Origin: Combretum micranthum
Lineage: Eukaryota; Streptophyta; Magnoliopsida; Myrtales; Combretaceae
Direction: 5' to 3'
Assembly (NCBI GenBank): GCA_024138025.1
Contig: JAMXBD010002262.1
Coordinates: forward strand, 1-64,000
DNA: 64,000 nt
Position numbers and translations under genes: made by a program. Under the pieces are notes generated by a model. The model had not been told where the DNA came from and ran no database searches. It was given only the letters and a program-made list of their open reading frames with translations. Numbering within the stretch: position 1 is the stretch's first letter; every line of letters begins with the position of its first letter. This document shows positions 1-10,612 of this stretch, piece after piece.

Positions 1-1523
1 TTTAAGAGAGATCTAAAATTTTATGATTTAAGTTTTTGAAATGTTAAATGTATTAAGGCCTAAATTCCGTTTTTTTCAAGTTGTTATGTAAATAAACAAA
101 GTTGAAAACTTATTTTACTAGTTAAGTGTATATAATTAAGTATAAAGTGAATCTTTTTGAGCTAAAAGGAATTAGATTGATTAAGTTTAGTCAACTTAAC
201 CTAGTAATTGAACTAAATGATCAAGTCTATACAACTTGGGTACAACAAGCAGGATAAATGGGTTAAAGATCGTTAGTCATAAACTGATTTTAATCTCGAT
301 TATGAACAATTATTGGACCTTGATTTGGAAACAGATAACAAGCTCAGGTTGACCAAAATGTACGTAGTAATTTGCATGTTGCTTGCTAGGTTAGTTGTAA
401 TAACTGAACTAAAACTTAAACTCGGTTAAAATGAGTGTTGGTTATTGCTTGGCCGCTTACTCCAGGAGTGGCACCCCCGGATTGGGTTGCGAGTCTGATC
501 GCAACTTCGAGATTATGTGATAGTAGTAGGCATTTGGGCCCCCGTAGAGTGCATGGTAAGGACAAGTAGGTAGTCGATAAGAGAGATTTCGAAATCCGAC
601 AGTCAATTAGGAGCTTGAGAGAAGTTGCAATGGAGTTATGCGAGAGTGTGGGCTCTTGCATAAAGCGTTGCAATGGAATGTGCTCATTGATGGCTGTCTG
701 TAAGGGGTTGAATCGTATGAGACTACTTATTTCTTTTCTTTCCGGTAAGTACTGGGGACTTATCAAACCCCCCTCTTCGGTACGTGATCCGCCGAGGGAA
801 TCTTTTCCCATTTGTTTGGTGGGAGTCATGAGTACTCTTATGCATGTTTGTATTTCTAGGACGCTGGGAATACTTATTTGTTGACTTAAAATTTATTAAA
901 CTTAAATTGTGCTTATTGCATTAGCCTAAGTGTGTATGACATGCGAGTATGCGCTTGATTACTATTGTACTGGGCTTCGCCGCTCACGTTATATTATTTC
1001 AGGTACGGATGAGGACTAGTATGTGGATCTCCACTATGACTTTATGAGATATAGGAATGATGGATATGGAGAGTAGTTCCAATGAGTTGGAAATTGAAAG
1101 GGGACTTTGAAAGAAAAAAAAACTAATTAAATGTTTGTTGTTTCATTTTTAAGGATGTTTGTAAATCCTTAACTTTATTATTATTATTTTTTTTTTACCA
1201 TTAGGCCGAGTGCCAAACTTGTTTTTGGGTTGAGCTTAGCTCCTCACTTATGACTGTTATCTTAAAATGTTTTGAACTTTAAAATCTTCGTTTCACTTTT
1301 TCTTATGGAACTTTTATGCCTATTGATACAAGATGGTTTCTAAACTACTTATAAATTCTCTTGAACTTCATATGGTTTTACTAAAGGGTATAAACATGAT
1401 TTCTTAGTTAAAATGTGATTAGAAAATCACATAGATATCGGAAGCCTTACACACGTCACTTGGAGGTGATGTGTGCGGTGAAACAATCTCACCCTTAAGC
1501 ACCCTAAGGGTCGAGTCATTTCA
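1..1523 (+). mobile_element. LTR (3' part) of a Ty3/gypsy-type element, copy 1
   Basis: The sequence has the layout of the 3' half of long plant Ty3/gypsy LTRs elsewhere in this window: a motif like CAGGTACG near 355, a GGAGTGGCACC-like block near 465, then a terminal block ending in TCA at 1523. A primer-site relic follows at 1528-1539 (CAGTATCCGAGC, close to the tRNA-Met type TGGTATCAGAGC). Little or no coding interior is left. The LTR start lies outside the window. The same LTR occurs at 24537-26024. ORFs inside it (for example 615-884) are chance frames. Confidence 0.6.
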
Positions 1524-1722
1524 AAAACAGTATCCGAGCTTTTGGTGCTAAGATATTTTTAAATTAACTACCTCATTCAAGTAAATGTTACACCTTATTG
1601 CCCAAAAAAAAAAGAAGTGAATATTACACCTTTTGTTTACAAATCTCCCATAGGGCTGGCTTGATTTGTGACTCGCCCCAACCTGCTCTACTAGGACTAA
1701 GACTTAGACTGGGTTTGAACTA
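1524..1722. other. Retroelement remnant and spacer, no gene
   Basis: This short spacer holds the degenerate primer-binding site and perhaps a little 5' untranslated sequence of the LTR element. No reading frame is supported. It is conserved in copy 2 at 26025-26224. Confidence 0.5.
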
Positions 1723-2456
1723 GGATGGATCTAGAAATAAGCATGGTTCGTTTTGAATTGGGAACCGAATCGGAACCATCAACTGTAGTTCTAGAACTGG
1801 AACCGGAGCAGTCGACTAGTTCTAGAATCGGCTATGGAACTACTGTTTTCACGATTTCTAGGTGGTTCTTTGGATTAGAACCGGTGGATCCAGCAATTCT
1901 ATCCGGTTCCATTAAAAGAAAAGATAATATTAAATATATAATTATTAATATTTAAATTATTTCATATAAATAGTAAAATTTATTACTTATTCACAATGTT
2001 TAATATGTTATTATCAATAATATAAATAAACATAACTTGAAATCATATATAATTAGTTTAAATTAACTTTTCCTAAAAGCAAAATTCATTTTCTTAATAA
2101 TGTGAGACTATTTTTTGCATTATAATTTTCTTTTTATCTTCTAAAGTATTTTACAATATCATAATACTAACTATAATTGATATTGAATATGTTTGTACAC
2201 ATATAAATGTGCATTATAAATAAATTTTAAATTTTTTTGTTGAATAATTTAAGCCTTTTAGATCCAATATTTATTTTGATTTTAAAATTTGTTTTATTAA
2301 AAATTATTTTTTATTTTTATTATTTTTTTAAAAGGTGGTTCCACGATTCCAAAACTAGAACCGGGAACTGGCGGTTCCATAGAATTGGACTGGAACCTTG
2401 GGAGATGGTTCCGGTTTGATTTGGTTCCGAAACCATGATGATATCTAGATGGATCC
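1723..2456. mobile_element. hAT-like non-autonomous DNA element, GGTTCC-rich, copy 1
   Basis: Both ends carry similar inverted sequence: the left starts GGATGGATCTAGAAATAAGC, and the reverse complement of the right starts GGATCCATCTAGATATCATC. Both ends then run into GGAACCGG-type words typical of some plant hAT MITEs. The middle is AT-rich and non-coding. The flanks TTGAACTA and TTCGACTA match at 6 of 8 positions, compatible with an aged 8-bp target duplication. No transposase is encoded. ORFs at 1725-1955 and 2237-2419 are artefacts of this repeat. Confidence 0.45.
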
Positions 2457-2979
2457 ATTCGACTATAGATTTATCCAGTTCAAGGAAAAAAAATCAAAAA
2501 GAAAAATTTAAAATAAAAAACTAATGAAAATTTCTCAAAAGGTAAATAACTTTAATATTTAGATTATTTTCTATATGATTAGAAATAAATTATTATTTAT
2601 ACATAATATTTAACGCATTTTTTATAACAACATAAATAATAAATGTACTTTAAAAACATGTTTGTTTTACTCAATGTAGAATTTTAACAAATAAACAATC
2701 TCACATGGTTAATAATTAATATCATAACTAAAATTAAATGTGTTTGTGTATAGATAAATATATATTATTAGCAATTTCTTATGACAATGGGTTAAAGGCT
2801 ATATTGTTCCTACTTCTTAGGCCCAATTTTTATTTTAAGTTTAAAATAAATTTTTAAGTTATTTAATTTTATTTTAAAATTTTACAATTTAAAAAGAAAA
2901 TATAAAGGTCTGATTTGGGGCGGGTACGACTCTTCATTTCTTGAACCAGGACCCATGTCATGTCATGAGGCTGGCAATT
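2457..2979. other. AT-rich intergenic sequence
   Basis: This is AT-rich, non-coding DNA shared with copy 2, with small indels. I see no gene, RNA or clear element in it. Confidence 0.5.
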
Positions 2980-3497
2980 TGGCAATTATTTGATGATCTC
3001 AACATAAATGACATAATTATAAGCAAGTTTATATGAGTAAAATTTGATATAATTAATAAAAGGATTAAATTTATTCTCATTTACAAAACATGTGCACATA
3101 TGATTTTAGTGTCTAAATTTGTTTATAAATCCGTTTAATAAACAGCTCCATGATTTTCTTAAAATTAAGAATTCTGATATTTACAGTTTAATTTTATATT
3201 TATTGCTTTCTTAATTTTTGTAAAATTAAGCAAATTGAAGATGATATTGGGAACGTGATTTTTAATTTTAAAAACAAGCTACAATATATTTATTTTAGAT
3301 TTTTTTTAACTGATAAACAGTTTCCATTTGGATATAAAATATGTTTTATTAAACGGGTCCGGACTACCGTACTGCCTACGTTATCATGATTTTCTATTAA
3401 ACCATGCAAGAGCAGGACTTCGAAGTAAATCCTACTTTTAGCATAAACAATCATAAAACCTGTGCATTATTGATCTCCCAAGTTTGTTTTCTCAGCC
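2980..3497 (+). promoter_or_regulatory. Conserved upstream region and leader of RLK-A
   Basis: About 500 bp directly upstream of RLK-A is conserved before RLK-B and, more loosely, before RLK-C from about 47265. A TATA-like TATAAAAT lies near 3334, about 160 bp before the start codon, but B and C have altered versions of it, so it is only a candidate. Close to the ATG, a 17-nt block ATTATTGATCTCCCAAG (3466-3482) is identical in all three kinases and both stub genes. The transcription start is not established. Confidence 0.45.
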
Positions 3498-4775
3498 ATG
3501 AAGAGGATTTATGAGATTAGCAACTCGTCTAATACTAGAAAATTTGTCTGCCAACGTTTGATGAACACATACTTCCTCATCCTCATATGTGCATTAGTTG
3601 TAGTTAAACCAGCATGCACGGCAGTTGAAACCATTATCGACTGCAACTCCTCAGATGAAGATGAAGCCCATGGAATGCTCATAAAATGCTCCCCTGGAGG
3701 CCAAGAAATCAAATCCCGCTTCGGAGAGCCTAGCACTCACACATGTACTTGCATCTTTCATAAAAAATTTACCCTGCAACAATTTCTCATCACTTCTGGA
3801 CCTAAGTTTGTTCGTCTTTACTTCACTCAGCATCCAGAGTTCAGCACATCAAGAGCACAGTTTACCATCATGCTTGGAAAGTATACTCTCCTCCAGACCT
3901 ATAACTATTCTTACGCAACCTACCCTTCATCAAAAGACTACATCACTCGAGAGTTCATTATGAGCATGGATAGTTCCGTGCTAAATATGACATTTATACC
4001 TTTCCCAAATTCTTCCGATAGCTATGCTTTTGTTAATAAGATCGAAGCTGTCTCTATTCCCATGGATCTTTATACCCGCAATATTCAACTTCCTCTTGTC
4101 GGGAGGCAGCCTTTGCAATCCTATACTGGTGACCGGATGGCACTACAGACTGTATACAGGGTAAATGTTGGCGGTCCAACCATTTCTCCAGAACATGACA
4201 GCAGCATGTCTCGCTCATGGATGGCCGATGGTGGCTATTTCATTGATTATGCAGGAATTGATAAAAAAATTAAGGCTGAAGTTGATATCAAGTATTCTGC
4301 AGAAGTACCCGCATATACAGCACCCAAAAAGGTGTATTCAACAGCTAGAGTGCTGCCAGATATGTTCTCATCCCCTGGTAATGTTATTACCCAAGGAAAT
4401 TTAAGCTGGTCATTCCAAGTCGAATCAGGATTCTATTATCTCGTCAGGTTGCACTTCTGCGAGATTAGGAAAGACGGTTTCTGGTTTAATGGAAGTTATT
4501 TCCAGATTTACATTAACAATAGAATGGCTGAAGATCATGCAGACGTCATTAGCTGGAGCGGTGAGACTGGCGTACCTGTCTATAAAGACTATATTGTTAA
4601 GAGTTCCACACACAATCAGACTGAAGAGTCTCTACTGATATCCCTGCAAGTTGACACTGAGGTGGCAGCAAATTTTGCCTCGGCAATTTTGAATGGATTA
4701 GAAATTTTCAAATTACCTGACTCTAGGAACAATTTTGCAGGGATTTTACCGTTTGGAACGGAAACTTCCATATAG
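3498..4775 (+). CDS. RLK-A part 1: CrRLK1L malectin-like ectodomain, secreted, frame-broken at its end
   Basis: This 425-residue frame is the extracellular half of a CrRLK1L receptor. The first ~22 residues are basic; a hydrophobic stretch YFLILICALVVVKP then forms a signal peptide, probably cut near TA-VE. Met22 could be an alternative start. Residues ~45-395 are malectin-like, with family signatures such as FVRLYF, YRVNVGGPTISP, LVRLHFCEI and AILNGLEIFKL, and several N-glycosylation sites. The frame ends in TAG at 4773-4775 because one C is missing relative to RLK-B (TTCCATATAG here, TTCCCATATAG there). Transmembrane helix and kinase continue from 4784 in another frame. As written it encodes a soluble ectodomain. 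A single-base assembly error is equally possible. Like most CrRLK1L genes it has no intron. Confidence 0.85.
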   Translation: MKRIYEISNSSNTRKFVCQRLMNTYFLILICALVVVKPACTAVETIIDCNSSDEDEAHGMLIKCSPGGQEIKSRFGEPSTHTCTCIFHKKFTLQQFLITSGPKFVRLYFTQHPEFSTSRAQFTIMLGKYTLLQTYNYSYATYPSSKDYITREFIMSMDSSVLNMTFIPFPNSSDSYAFVNKIEAVSIPMDLYTRNIQLPLVGRQPLQSYTGDRMALQTVYRVNVGGPTISPEHDSSMSRSWMADGGYFIDYAGIDKKIKAEVDIKYSAEVPAYTAPKKVYSTARVLPDMFSSPGNVITQGNLSWSFQVESGFYYLVRLHFCEIRKDGFWFNGSYFQIYINNRMAEDHADVISWSGETGVPVYKDYIVKSSTHNQTEESLLISLQVDTEVAANFASAILNGLEIFKLPDSRNNFAGILPFGTETSI

Positions 4776-4783
4776 AACCTTCC

Positions 4784-5986
4784 ATGACACTTGATAAGAT
4801 CATAATGCTTTGGTTGGTGGCATTCTTGGTGGCATTCGTTTCCCTTCTGCGCTTTGTTGTGCATCAACGCACCCGATTTCCACTTTGGTTCCTTTACCTT
4901 AAAGTAAAGTTGAGGAGGCCTAGTCAACAATTAGATGGTTGCCAACGATTCTCACTTACAACCATGAAGTTGGCAACCGATAATTTTTCAGACACTTTTC
5001 TCATAGGAACAGGTGGATTTGGAAAAGTGTACAAGGGCTTCTTGGAGGATGGCGCTCCTGTTGCCATAAAGCGTGCAAATCCTAATTCACATCAAGGCTT
5101 ACATGAGTTTCAAACAGAGATATCAATGCTCTCCAAGCTGCGTCATCGCCATCTTGTTTCCCTCATTGGTTATTGCATGGAAGGTAAAGAAATGATACTT
5201 GTATACAAGTTTATGAGGCATGGTACCTTATGCAACCATCTCTACAAGTCCCAAAATCCTCCACTTCAATGGATTCAAAGGCTCAAAATTTGCATTGGTG
5301 CAGCTAAAGGATTGCATTACCTTCACACAGGATCAAAGCAAACAATCATCCACCGCGATGTCAAAAGCACAAACATATTGTTGGATAATGAGTGGGAAGC
5401 CAAAGTTTCTGATTTCGGCTTATCAAAAATTGGGCCTGACATGATCAACCAATCCCATACTCATGTAAGCACCATGGTGAAAGGAAGTATTGGATATCTA
5501 GATCCTGAGTATTACCGCCGCATGAAACTAACAGAGAAATCTGATGTATATTCCTTTGGAGTGGTTCTGTTTGAGGTGCTATGTGGGAAACCAGCCATAT
5601 TACCTATAGAAGAACACGAAGATGAAGCAATTAATCTAGCTGCATTGGCACTTAAAACTTATTGGGAAGGTACATGGGATCAAATAGTTGATCCTTTCCT
5701 GAGAGGAAAGATTGAACCAAAATGCTTTACGACATTTACAAATGTTGCAAAGTGGTGTTTAGCTGATAAAGGGTGTGAGAGACCATCAATGGGTGAAGTG
5801 CTCGGCAACTTGGAGTTGGCTTTGCAACAACAGCGCTATGCTAATACGAGCCGTCATTCACGCAGCAGAGTCTGTGCTGTAAATTCAGACACCATAATAG
5901 ATCATAACGTTATTGTAGGCACGAGCAATTCAGATCAGCATTTGGGGATAGAGTTTTCTGAAATTCTTCATCCTAATGCACGGTGA
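4784..5986 (+). CDS. RLK-A part 2: transmembrane helix and Ser/Thr kinase domain of CrRLK1L
   Basis: This 400-residue frame begins at an ATG that is internal in the uninterrupted arrangement seen in RLK-B. Residues ~6-27 are a transmembrane helix, followed by a basic juxtamembrane segment. The kinase is complete: glycine loop GTGGFGKVYKG (75-85), ATP-binding Lys96, HRDVKSTN catalytic loop (180-187; an RD kinase), DFG at 200-202, and activation segment [13 protein letters not shown]. It belongs to the FERONIA/MEDOS family, which phosphorylates targets at the plasma membrane. The C-terminal tail is short. It is separated from the ectodomain frame by 8 bases and a -1 shift at ~4768. Expressed alone it would lack a sensor domain. 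Its last third differs from B and C at six positions where B and C agree or nearly agree. Confidence 0.88.
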   Translation: MTLDKIIMLWLVAFLVAFVSLLRFVVHQRTRFPLWFLYLKVKLRRPSQQLDGCQRFSLTTMKLATDNFSDTFLIGTGGFGKVYKGFLEDGAPVAIKRANPNSHQGLHEFQTEISMLSKLRHRHLVSLIGYCMEGKEMILVYKFMRHGTLCNHLYKSQNPPLQWIQRLKICIGAAKGLHYLHTGSKQTIIHRDVKSTNILLDNEWEAKVSDFGLSKIGPDMINQSHTHVSTMVKGSIGYLDPEYYRRMKLTEKSDVYSFGVVLFEVLCGKPAILPIEEHEDEAINLAALALKTYWEGTWDQIVDPFLRGKIEPKCFTTFTNVAKWCLADKGCERPSMGEVLGNLELALQQQRYANTSRHSRSRVCAVNSDTIIDHNVIVGTSNSDQHLGIEFSEILHPNAR

Positions 5987-7341
5987 CTGAAAGGTTTTAT
6001 TCTCTGTCTAGATGTTGAATATGTCAAGGACTAAAATAGTTTCAACTTAGTAAGAGTTTTAAGAGGAGGATTTACATGCCATGTGAAATCTCGGAATTTG
6101 GAGTTGTGATATAGCTGTAGGTAAAATGGTACATAATTTCCTCAACATTGAAATTAATTATTCTAGTTAGGTCTTTTTTTTTTTTTAAATGTCTGTACCC
6201 TGTGTTGGATGTGAGTGTATTAAAATCCAGTTTTATAAGGCAATTTTTTATTATACAAGGAAAAAAAAAATCCATATCTTTTCCTAATTAAAAAAAAAAA
6301 AAAAAACGTCGCTTCATGACTTTCAAGACTTAGAAATTCATTTTTATTTTATTTTATTTATTTATTTTACCGATTCAAGATTCTCAAGAATTGAAAGTGA
6401 CAACCCTGACTTTTGACAGGCCAAACAGATGTATGTTTGTGACTGCAGTTGCAACAAGGGCCGTGGAAGGTGGAAGACATTGCTTATGTTATTAGTCTTT
6501 AGAGTTACAAGACAAGATCTCTTGACTCAAGCAATTCTGGAGAAAGCGAGTACTCCTGCATCAATTCCTTGATGTCTACTTCTCAGTATTTTCTTAAACT
6601 GTTTTTCTCTGCAAGATTATTTTGTTTCTCCCCTCCTTTTGTGTGGATTTGGTTCACCATGGATCAAATATAATACTCCAGTGGATGAGAAAACGACTTA
6701 GTAGAAAAAAGGTCACGTTATCTATGGTCATTTTGCCTCCAAATAGTAAAAGAATTAGCAATATAAGGAAAGTTAGAATTGATCATAGAATAACATTACT
6801 ATGAAAATAAGCATTATGGAACTTTTTGGTACAGGAGAGTCAGGATTTCAATTTGATTCATAATTTTTCTAAATTCATAATATTTCTGATAAGATTGATT
6901 TCATTCAGGATTTCATAGCACCCTTTTGTCGCAATATATTGGAAAACTTGCTCTGGTCATTATATGCGAAAAATTTCATATTTTTCTTTGTTTTGACAAT
7001 TCGTTTCATCATGCAACTTGCCTCAACATTTCCATATTCTTTCATGGATATTTCAACACAGTATTTGGCCTTTTGGTGATGTGATATTTTAGACTTGCCT
7101 ATACATGTATGAACAAACAACCTTATCCCCCAAACAACACTCAAAGCTACATTTCTCTGCCCAAGGTGATGTTACACATTCTATTGACTGTCAAGTAGTA
7201 ATATAAAGCCCACACCAATTATACTACTTCATGTCCTTAAGTACATGAAATGCAAAAGCAGGATTTTGAACCAAACCTACTCTACCATTAAGAATCTTGT
7301 AACCCCTGTATTATTGATCTCCCAAGCTTGTTCTCTCAACC
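5987..7341. other. 3' flank of RLK-A and upstream region of the stub gene
   Basis: The first ~170 bp are very similar behind RLK-A, B and C and probably form the 3' untranslated region. Poly-T/A runs lie near 6172 and 6290-6306. The rest is conserved only with copy 2. From about 7250 the sequence again resembles the receptor leader (GCAGGA, then the 17-nt block at 7310-7326) and leads into the stub. No other gene is supported. Confidence 0.6.
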
Positions 7342-7596
7342 ATGAAGAGGAATTGTGAGATTCACAACTTGTCACATCCGCGAAAGCTTGATTGCCATCA
7401 CTTGATGAACGCAATCTTCATTTTTCTCCTTTGTGCATTAGTGGTAGTTAAACCAGCTTACCTAGCAGTTGAAACTACCTTCAAATGCAAATCCTTAGAT
7501 GAAGAAGTTCAAAAATATAAATTATACAAAAATAATTACCAAAATATCGATGTAAAATTACATTTTAATGAATCACTTGTACAATATGCAATTTAG
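7342..7596 (+). pseudogene. Receptor-kinase stub 1: signal peptide plus ~20 residues only
   Basis: This 84-codon frame starts MKRNCEIHNLSHPRK and matches the first ~60 residues of RLK-A/B/C: basic start, hydrophobic IFIFLLCALVVVKPAY, then AVETTFKCKSLDE. After that it changes to an unrelated Lys/Asn/Tyr-rich tail and stops. The malectin-like and kinase domains are absent downstream. The leader, including the 17-nt pre-ATG block, is conserved. It is most likely a 5' truncated relic of another tandem receptor gene. It could in principle make a secreted peptide of ~40 residues. The copy at 31820 is also open despite a 12-bp in-frame difference. Confidence 0.7.
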
Positions 7597-8759
7597 CAAA
7601 AGTGCTATAGGACTATTTATGTCTGTTTCATATAAATTGCATATGATGTATGCCTATATATAAATTGCATGTCTTATATACAATTGATGTGTAAATCTAT
7701 AAATCACGTTCAATAAAACGGGATTTAGGGTTGGTAATTTAGTAATTATTTTTATATGATTTGTATTTATGTAATTTTTTTTGGGCTGTCGGTAAACATA
7801 CCATTTTTTCTCTTTTTAAAACCAAATGATTTTTATATAAGAATTCTTCATGTTATTTAATTTAGAACATCTTTTCCTTCTTTAATTTTCTTAAAAAAAA
7901 AAGAGAAAAAGAAAAGACAGGCTAATATACATAAGGTACGAGGAGATGAAAATTAATGACATTAAATATAAAAACAGAATGAAAGAAACTACTAACTACT
8001 TATATTTATATTTATATTTTTTATTAAATATAAAAAATAAATTTTCATTCCTTTTATGGTCGGCCGTGATACATATATGTTATCCAAGTCAAACCGTCAT
8101 AGTTCTTTTCTTCCAGAGAACGTCCATTTTATTTAAGAAAAATGTCCCACTTTACGTCTTTTAGTTTTTATTTTTTAATTTTGGAAAGCCCCAAATTCTA
8201 CGTATTGTGTTCTTAAATTGATAAATCTTAAACTAATGGAAAATGTCCACTTATTATTTTTTCCAAAATATAAAGGAGTAGTGTATCTAATGTGAGAAAA
8301 ACTTATGAAATAAAGAGCTAATATGACGAATGATATATGAACTTTAATAAAATAGGTAATTAGCTACCTAAATTTTGAAATTAATAAATTTATTATCTGT
8401 GTTTTTAAATTAATAAATTTAGTATTTAAAAAACTTTTCGCGCACGTCAACGGATTTGCTATTTGATTGGGAGGGAACAAAAAGAAAAAACGTCTTTTCT
8501 TTTTTTAATGGATGGTAAAAAATGACAAGATTCACGTTAATAAAAAATTCACATGCCACACGGATTAAAAGGTCTAAAACAATAAAGCAAATAAGTTAAT
8601 AACAAGGAATAATCAAAACACATATAAACATACATTTTTTTACATTAATTTTTAATATGTTGTTTTTCACAGAAGGCATCTGCAATCAGCAAATACAACA
8701 TGTTAAACACACTTGCATCCTCTTAAACGCTAAGACACGCTACAAAGTATCTGGTCTGG
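7597..8759. other. AT-rich intergenic sequence with MITE-like patches
   Basis: No gene is supported. The stretch 8290-8470, with repeated AATTAATAAATTT and a GC patch CGCGCACG, looks like decayed non-autonomous transposon sequence, but I could not define its ends. It is conserved in copy 2 at about 32080-33248. Confidence 0.4.
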
Positions 8760-9323
8760 TAGGGATGCAATCGCATCGGCTATTAATGGGTTTCCGACCT
8801 ATCCAACCCGATGAAAACTCTATAGGGTTCAGGTTTGGACATAGATAAAAAACCTTATAGGGAATTAGGGTCAGGTTTGGATACTACTAAAACCCGATAG
8901 ATACCCACCCGACCCGTTAGTTTTAGTAAAAAAAAAAAATTTAAAATATAAATACATTTACTAAATATAAACATAGCAACAGACTAAATTTTAAAACAGG
9001 TTGGCAAAGAAAAAGTGAATTGCTATATTATTAAACTATTATTTTATCGGCTTAAATTTGTTGAGTCCATTGAAAAAAACAAACGATCAGCAAGGCAGGT
9101 TCAAGTTGATAATTAAGTGGATGGTCGGACAGGTAATCGGGTTGATAGTCAAGTGGGTAATTGGACGGGTGGTGAGTTTTAGAGTAAACCTTGTAGGACG
9201 GGTTTGGATATAGAAGGAAAACCCTATAGGGTTATAGAGTTAGGTTTGGTATGCCCTAGAGTGTAGGGGGTTTGAGTTTGGGTTTATATGACCTACTCGA
9301 AACCCAACCTGATTGCATTCTTA
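8760..9323. mobile_element. hAT-like MITE, TAGGGATGCAATC ends, copy 1
   Basis: The left end TAGGGATGCAATC and the reverse complement of the right end TAAGAATGCAATC are near-inverted copies. Both continue into GGGTT/ACCCGA-type words (AACCCGAT, GACCCG, GGACGGGTGG), a composition common in plant hAT MITEs. The middle is AT-rich and non-coding. The 8-bp flanks do not match convincingly, so the target duplication is lost or the ends are slightly misplaced. Copy 2 lies at 33249-33810. Confidence 0.5.
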
Positions 9324-10612
9324 CGTGTCTACCATGTCTATTTTCATCATTTGGCATATTATTTGACATAAACGGGCACTGAGTCCAAAAAAAGGGTCTG
9401 GACCTGCTCGATCACAGGATTAGTGTAAAGTGACCTAAAAACTGGCTCGTTGTGAACCACCTCTCAGTTTATAGGTTGGTTTACGACCACTGAGTCGACT
9501 AATAATTATAAAAAAAATAGGAAAAAATTATAAAATAATCTTCTTAAAAGATGGCAAGGAAATTTGAAAAAAATATTAAAATAAAATTTCAAAAATAACT
9601 TGTACGAGAATAATAGCCTTCAGCCTATTTATTGGAAGTAAGGCTGTGTTAAAAAAAAAAAAAATGACCGAACCACAAGTTTGGTTATTTTTTGAAATAG
9701 TTCGGTTCATGGTTTGGTGAACAATAAACATTTCATGGATCGATTCGACACCTATCCTGAACATAGTTTGAAACGAACCTAACATTTTACACATTAAAAA
9801 AAAAGAAATTCAAACATATTTTTAATTATTTTATTAAAAAATATGTATTCTTATTTAAATATATATCATTCATGAGAATAAAATTAAATCGGTTATGTCA
9901 TATTCAATTATTATTGTGTATCTACAAGTAAATTAAATTTTAAGTTTTACCTTCTCTTGTTTTGAACATTTTTTCTTTTTTTTTTTTAATTTGTCTTACT
10001 AATTAGCTCACTTCTATTACTTGGCCACTTATTGGTTTAGATAATTGATAATGTGTTGATTAGAAGTGTAATAAATTGAAATTTGCATCTCATATTAGAA
10101 TGACGTATTTAAATTTTATTTAGTCTAGTATATTATGATTGTTCAAGATAATTTAAGAGAATGAGATAAATATATGGTTATAGTTTTAAGATGGATGAAA
10201 TCTCTTTCCACTACAAGTTTTATATTCATTTAGGAAAATATATAATTCCAAATATTATTGTTTGTAGTTGTATTAGTGATAAAAAAATGTGATTGAAACC
10301 TCTTGATAGAATGTATTTTTATTTTTCAAATAAAAAATGGTTCAAACCGCAAATTGAACCAATTAAGTTGCTTGTTTTTTTTATTTAAAAAAATTATAAA
10401 CCAAATTGTATGATTAGGTTTGGATTTAAAAGTAAAACCATACTATAATACACAGTTCAAAGGCAAACCGCACCAAACCATACCACATCTACTCCTAGTT
10501 GGAACTATTGTTGAAGATGTGCATTTATATGTACACAAGTACATCCACTTTCACTTGTCAAGTCAGAAGTGTAGGACTAGAAAATACTCAAGATACGAAA
10601 ATTCTCACAAAG
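9324..10612. other. AT-rich sequence with GGTTCGG/CCGAACC islands
   Basis: This stretch holds no gene. Islands such as CCGAACCACAAG near 9666 and CAAACCGCACCAAACC near 10465 suggest one or two more decayed non-autonomous elements, but no paired ends were found. The open frame 10420-10692 is identical in copy 2 but runs into the LTR that begins at 10613 and resembles no protein I know. Confidence 0.4.

Noticed and set aside
615..884. 89-codon ORF, with an opposing 137-codon ORF at 416-829
   Set aside because: Both lie inside an LTR, overlap on opposite strands, and are not kept open in the copy at ~25150.
1725..1955. 76-codon ORF with Glu/Pro/Ser content
   Set aside because: It is translation of GGAACC/GAACCGG repeat words inside a MITE and is broken in copy 2.
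4165..4404. ORFs in alternative frames of the receptor genes (also 5220-5444, 28611-28793, 49992-50237)
   Set aside because: They are shadows of the receptor coding sequence in wrong frames.
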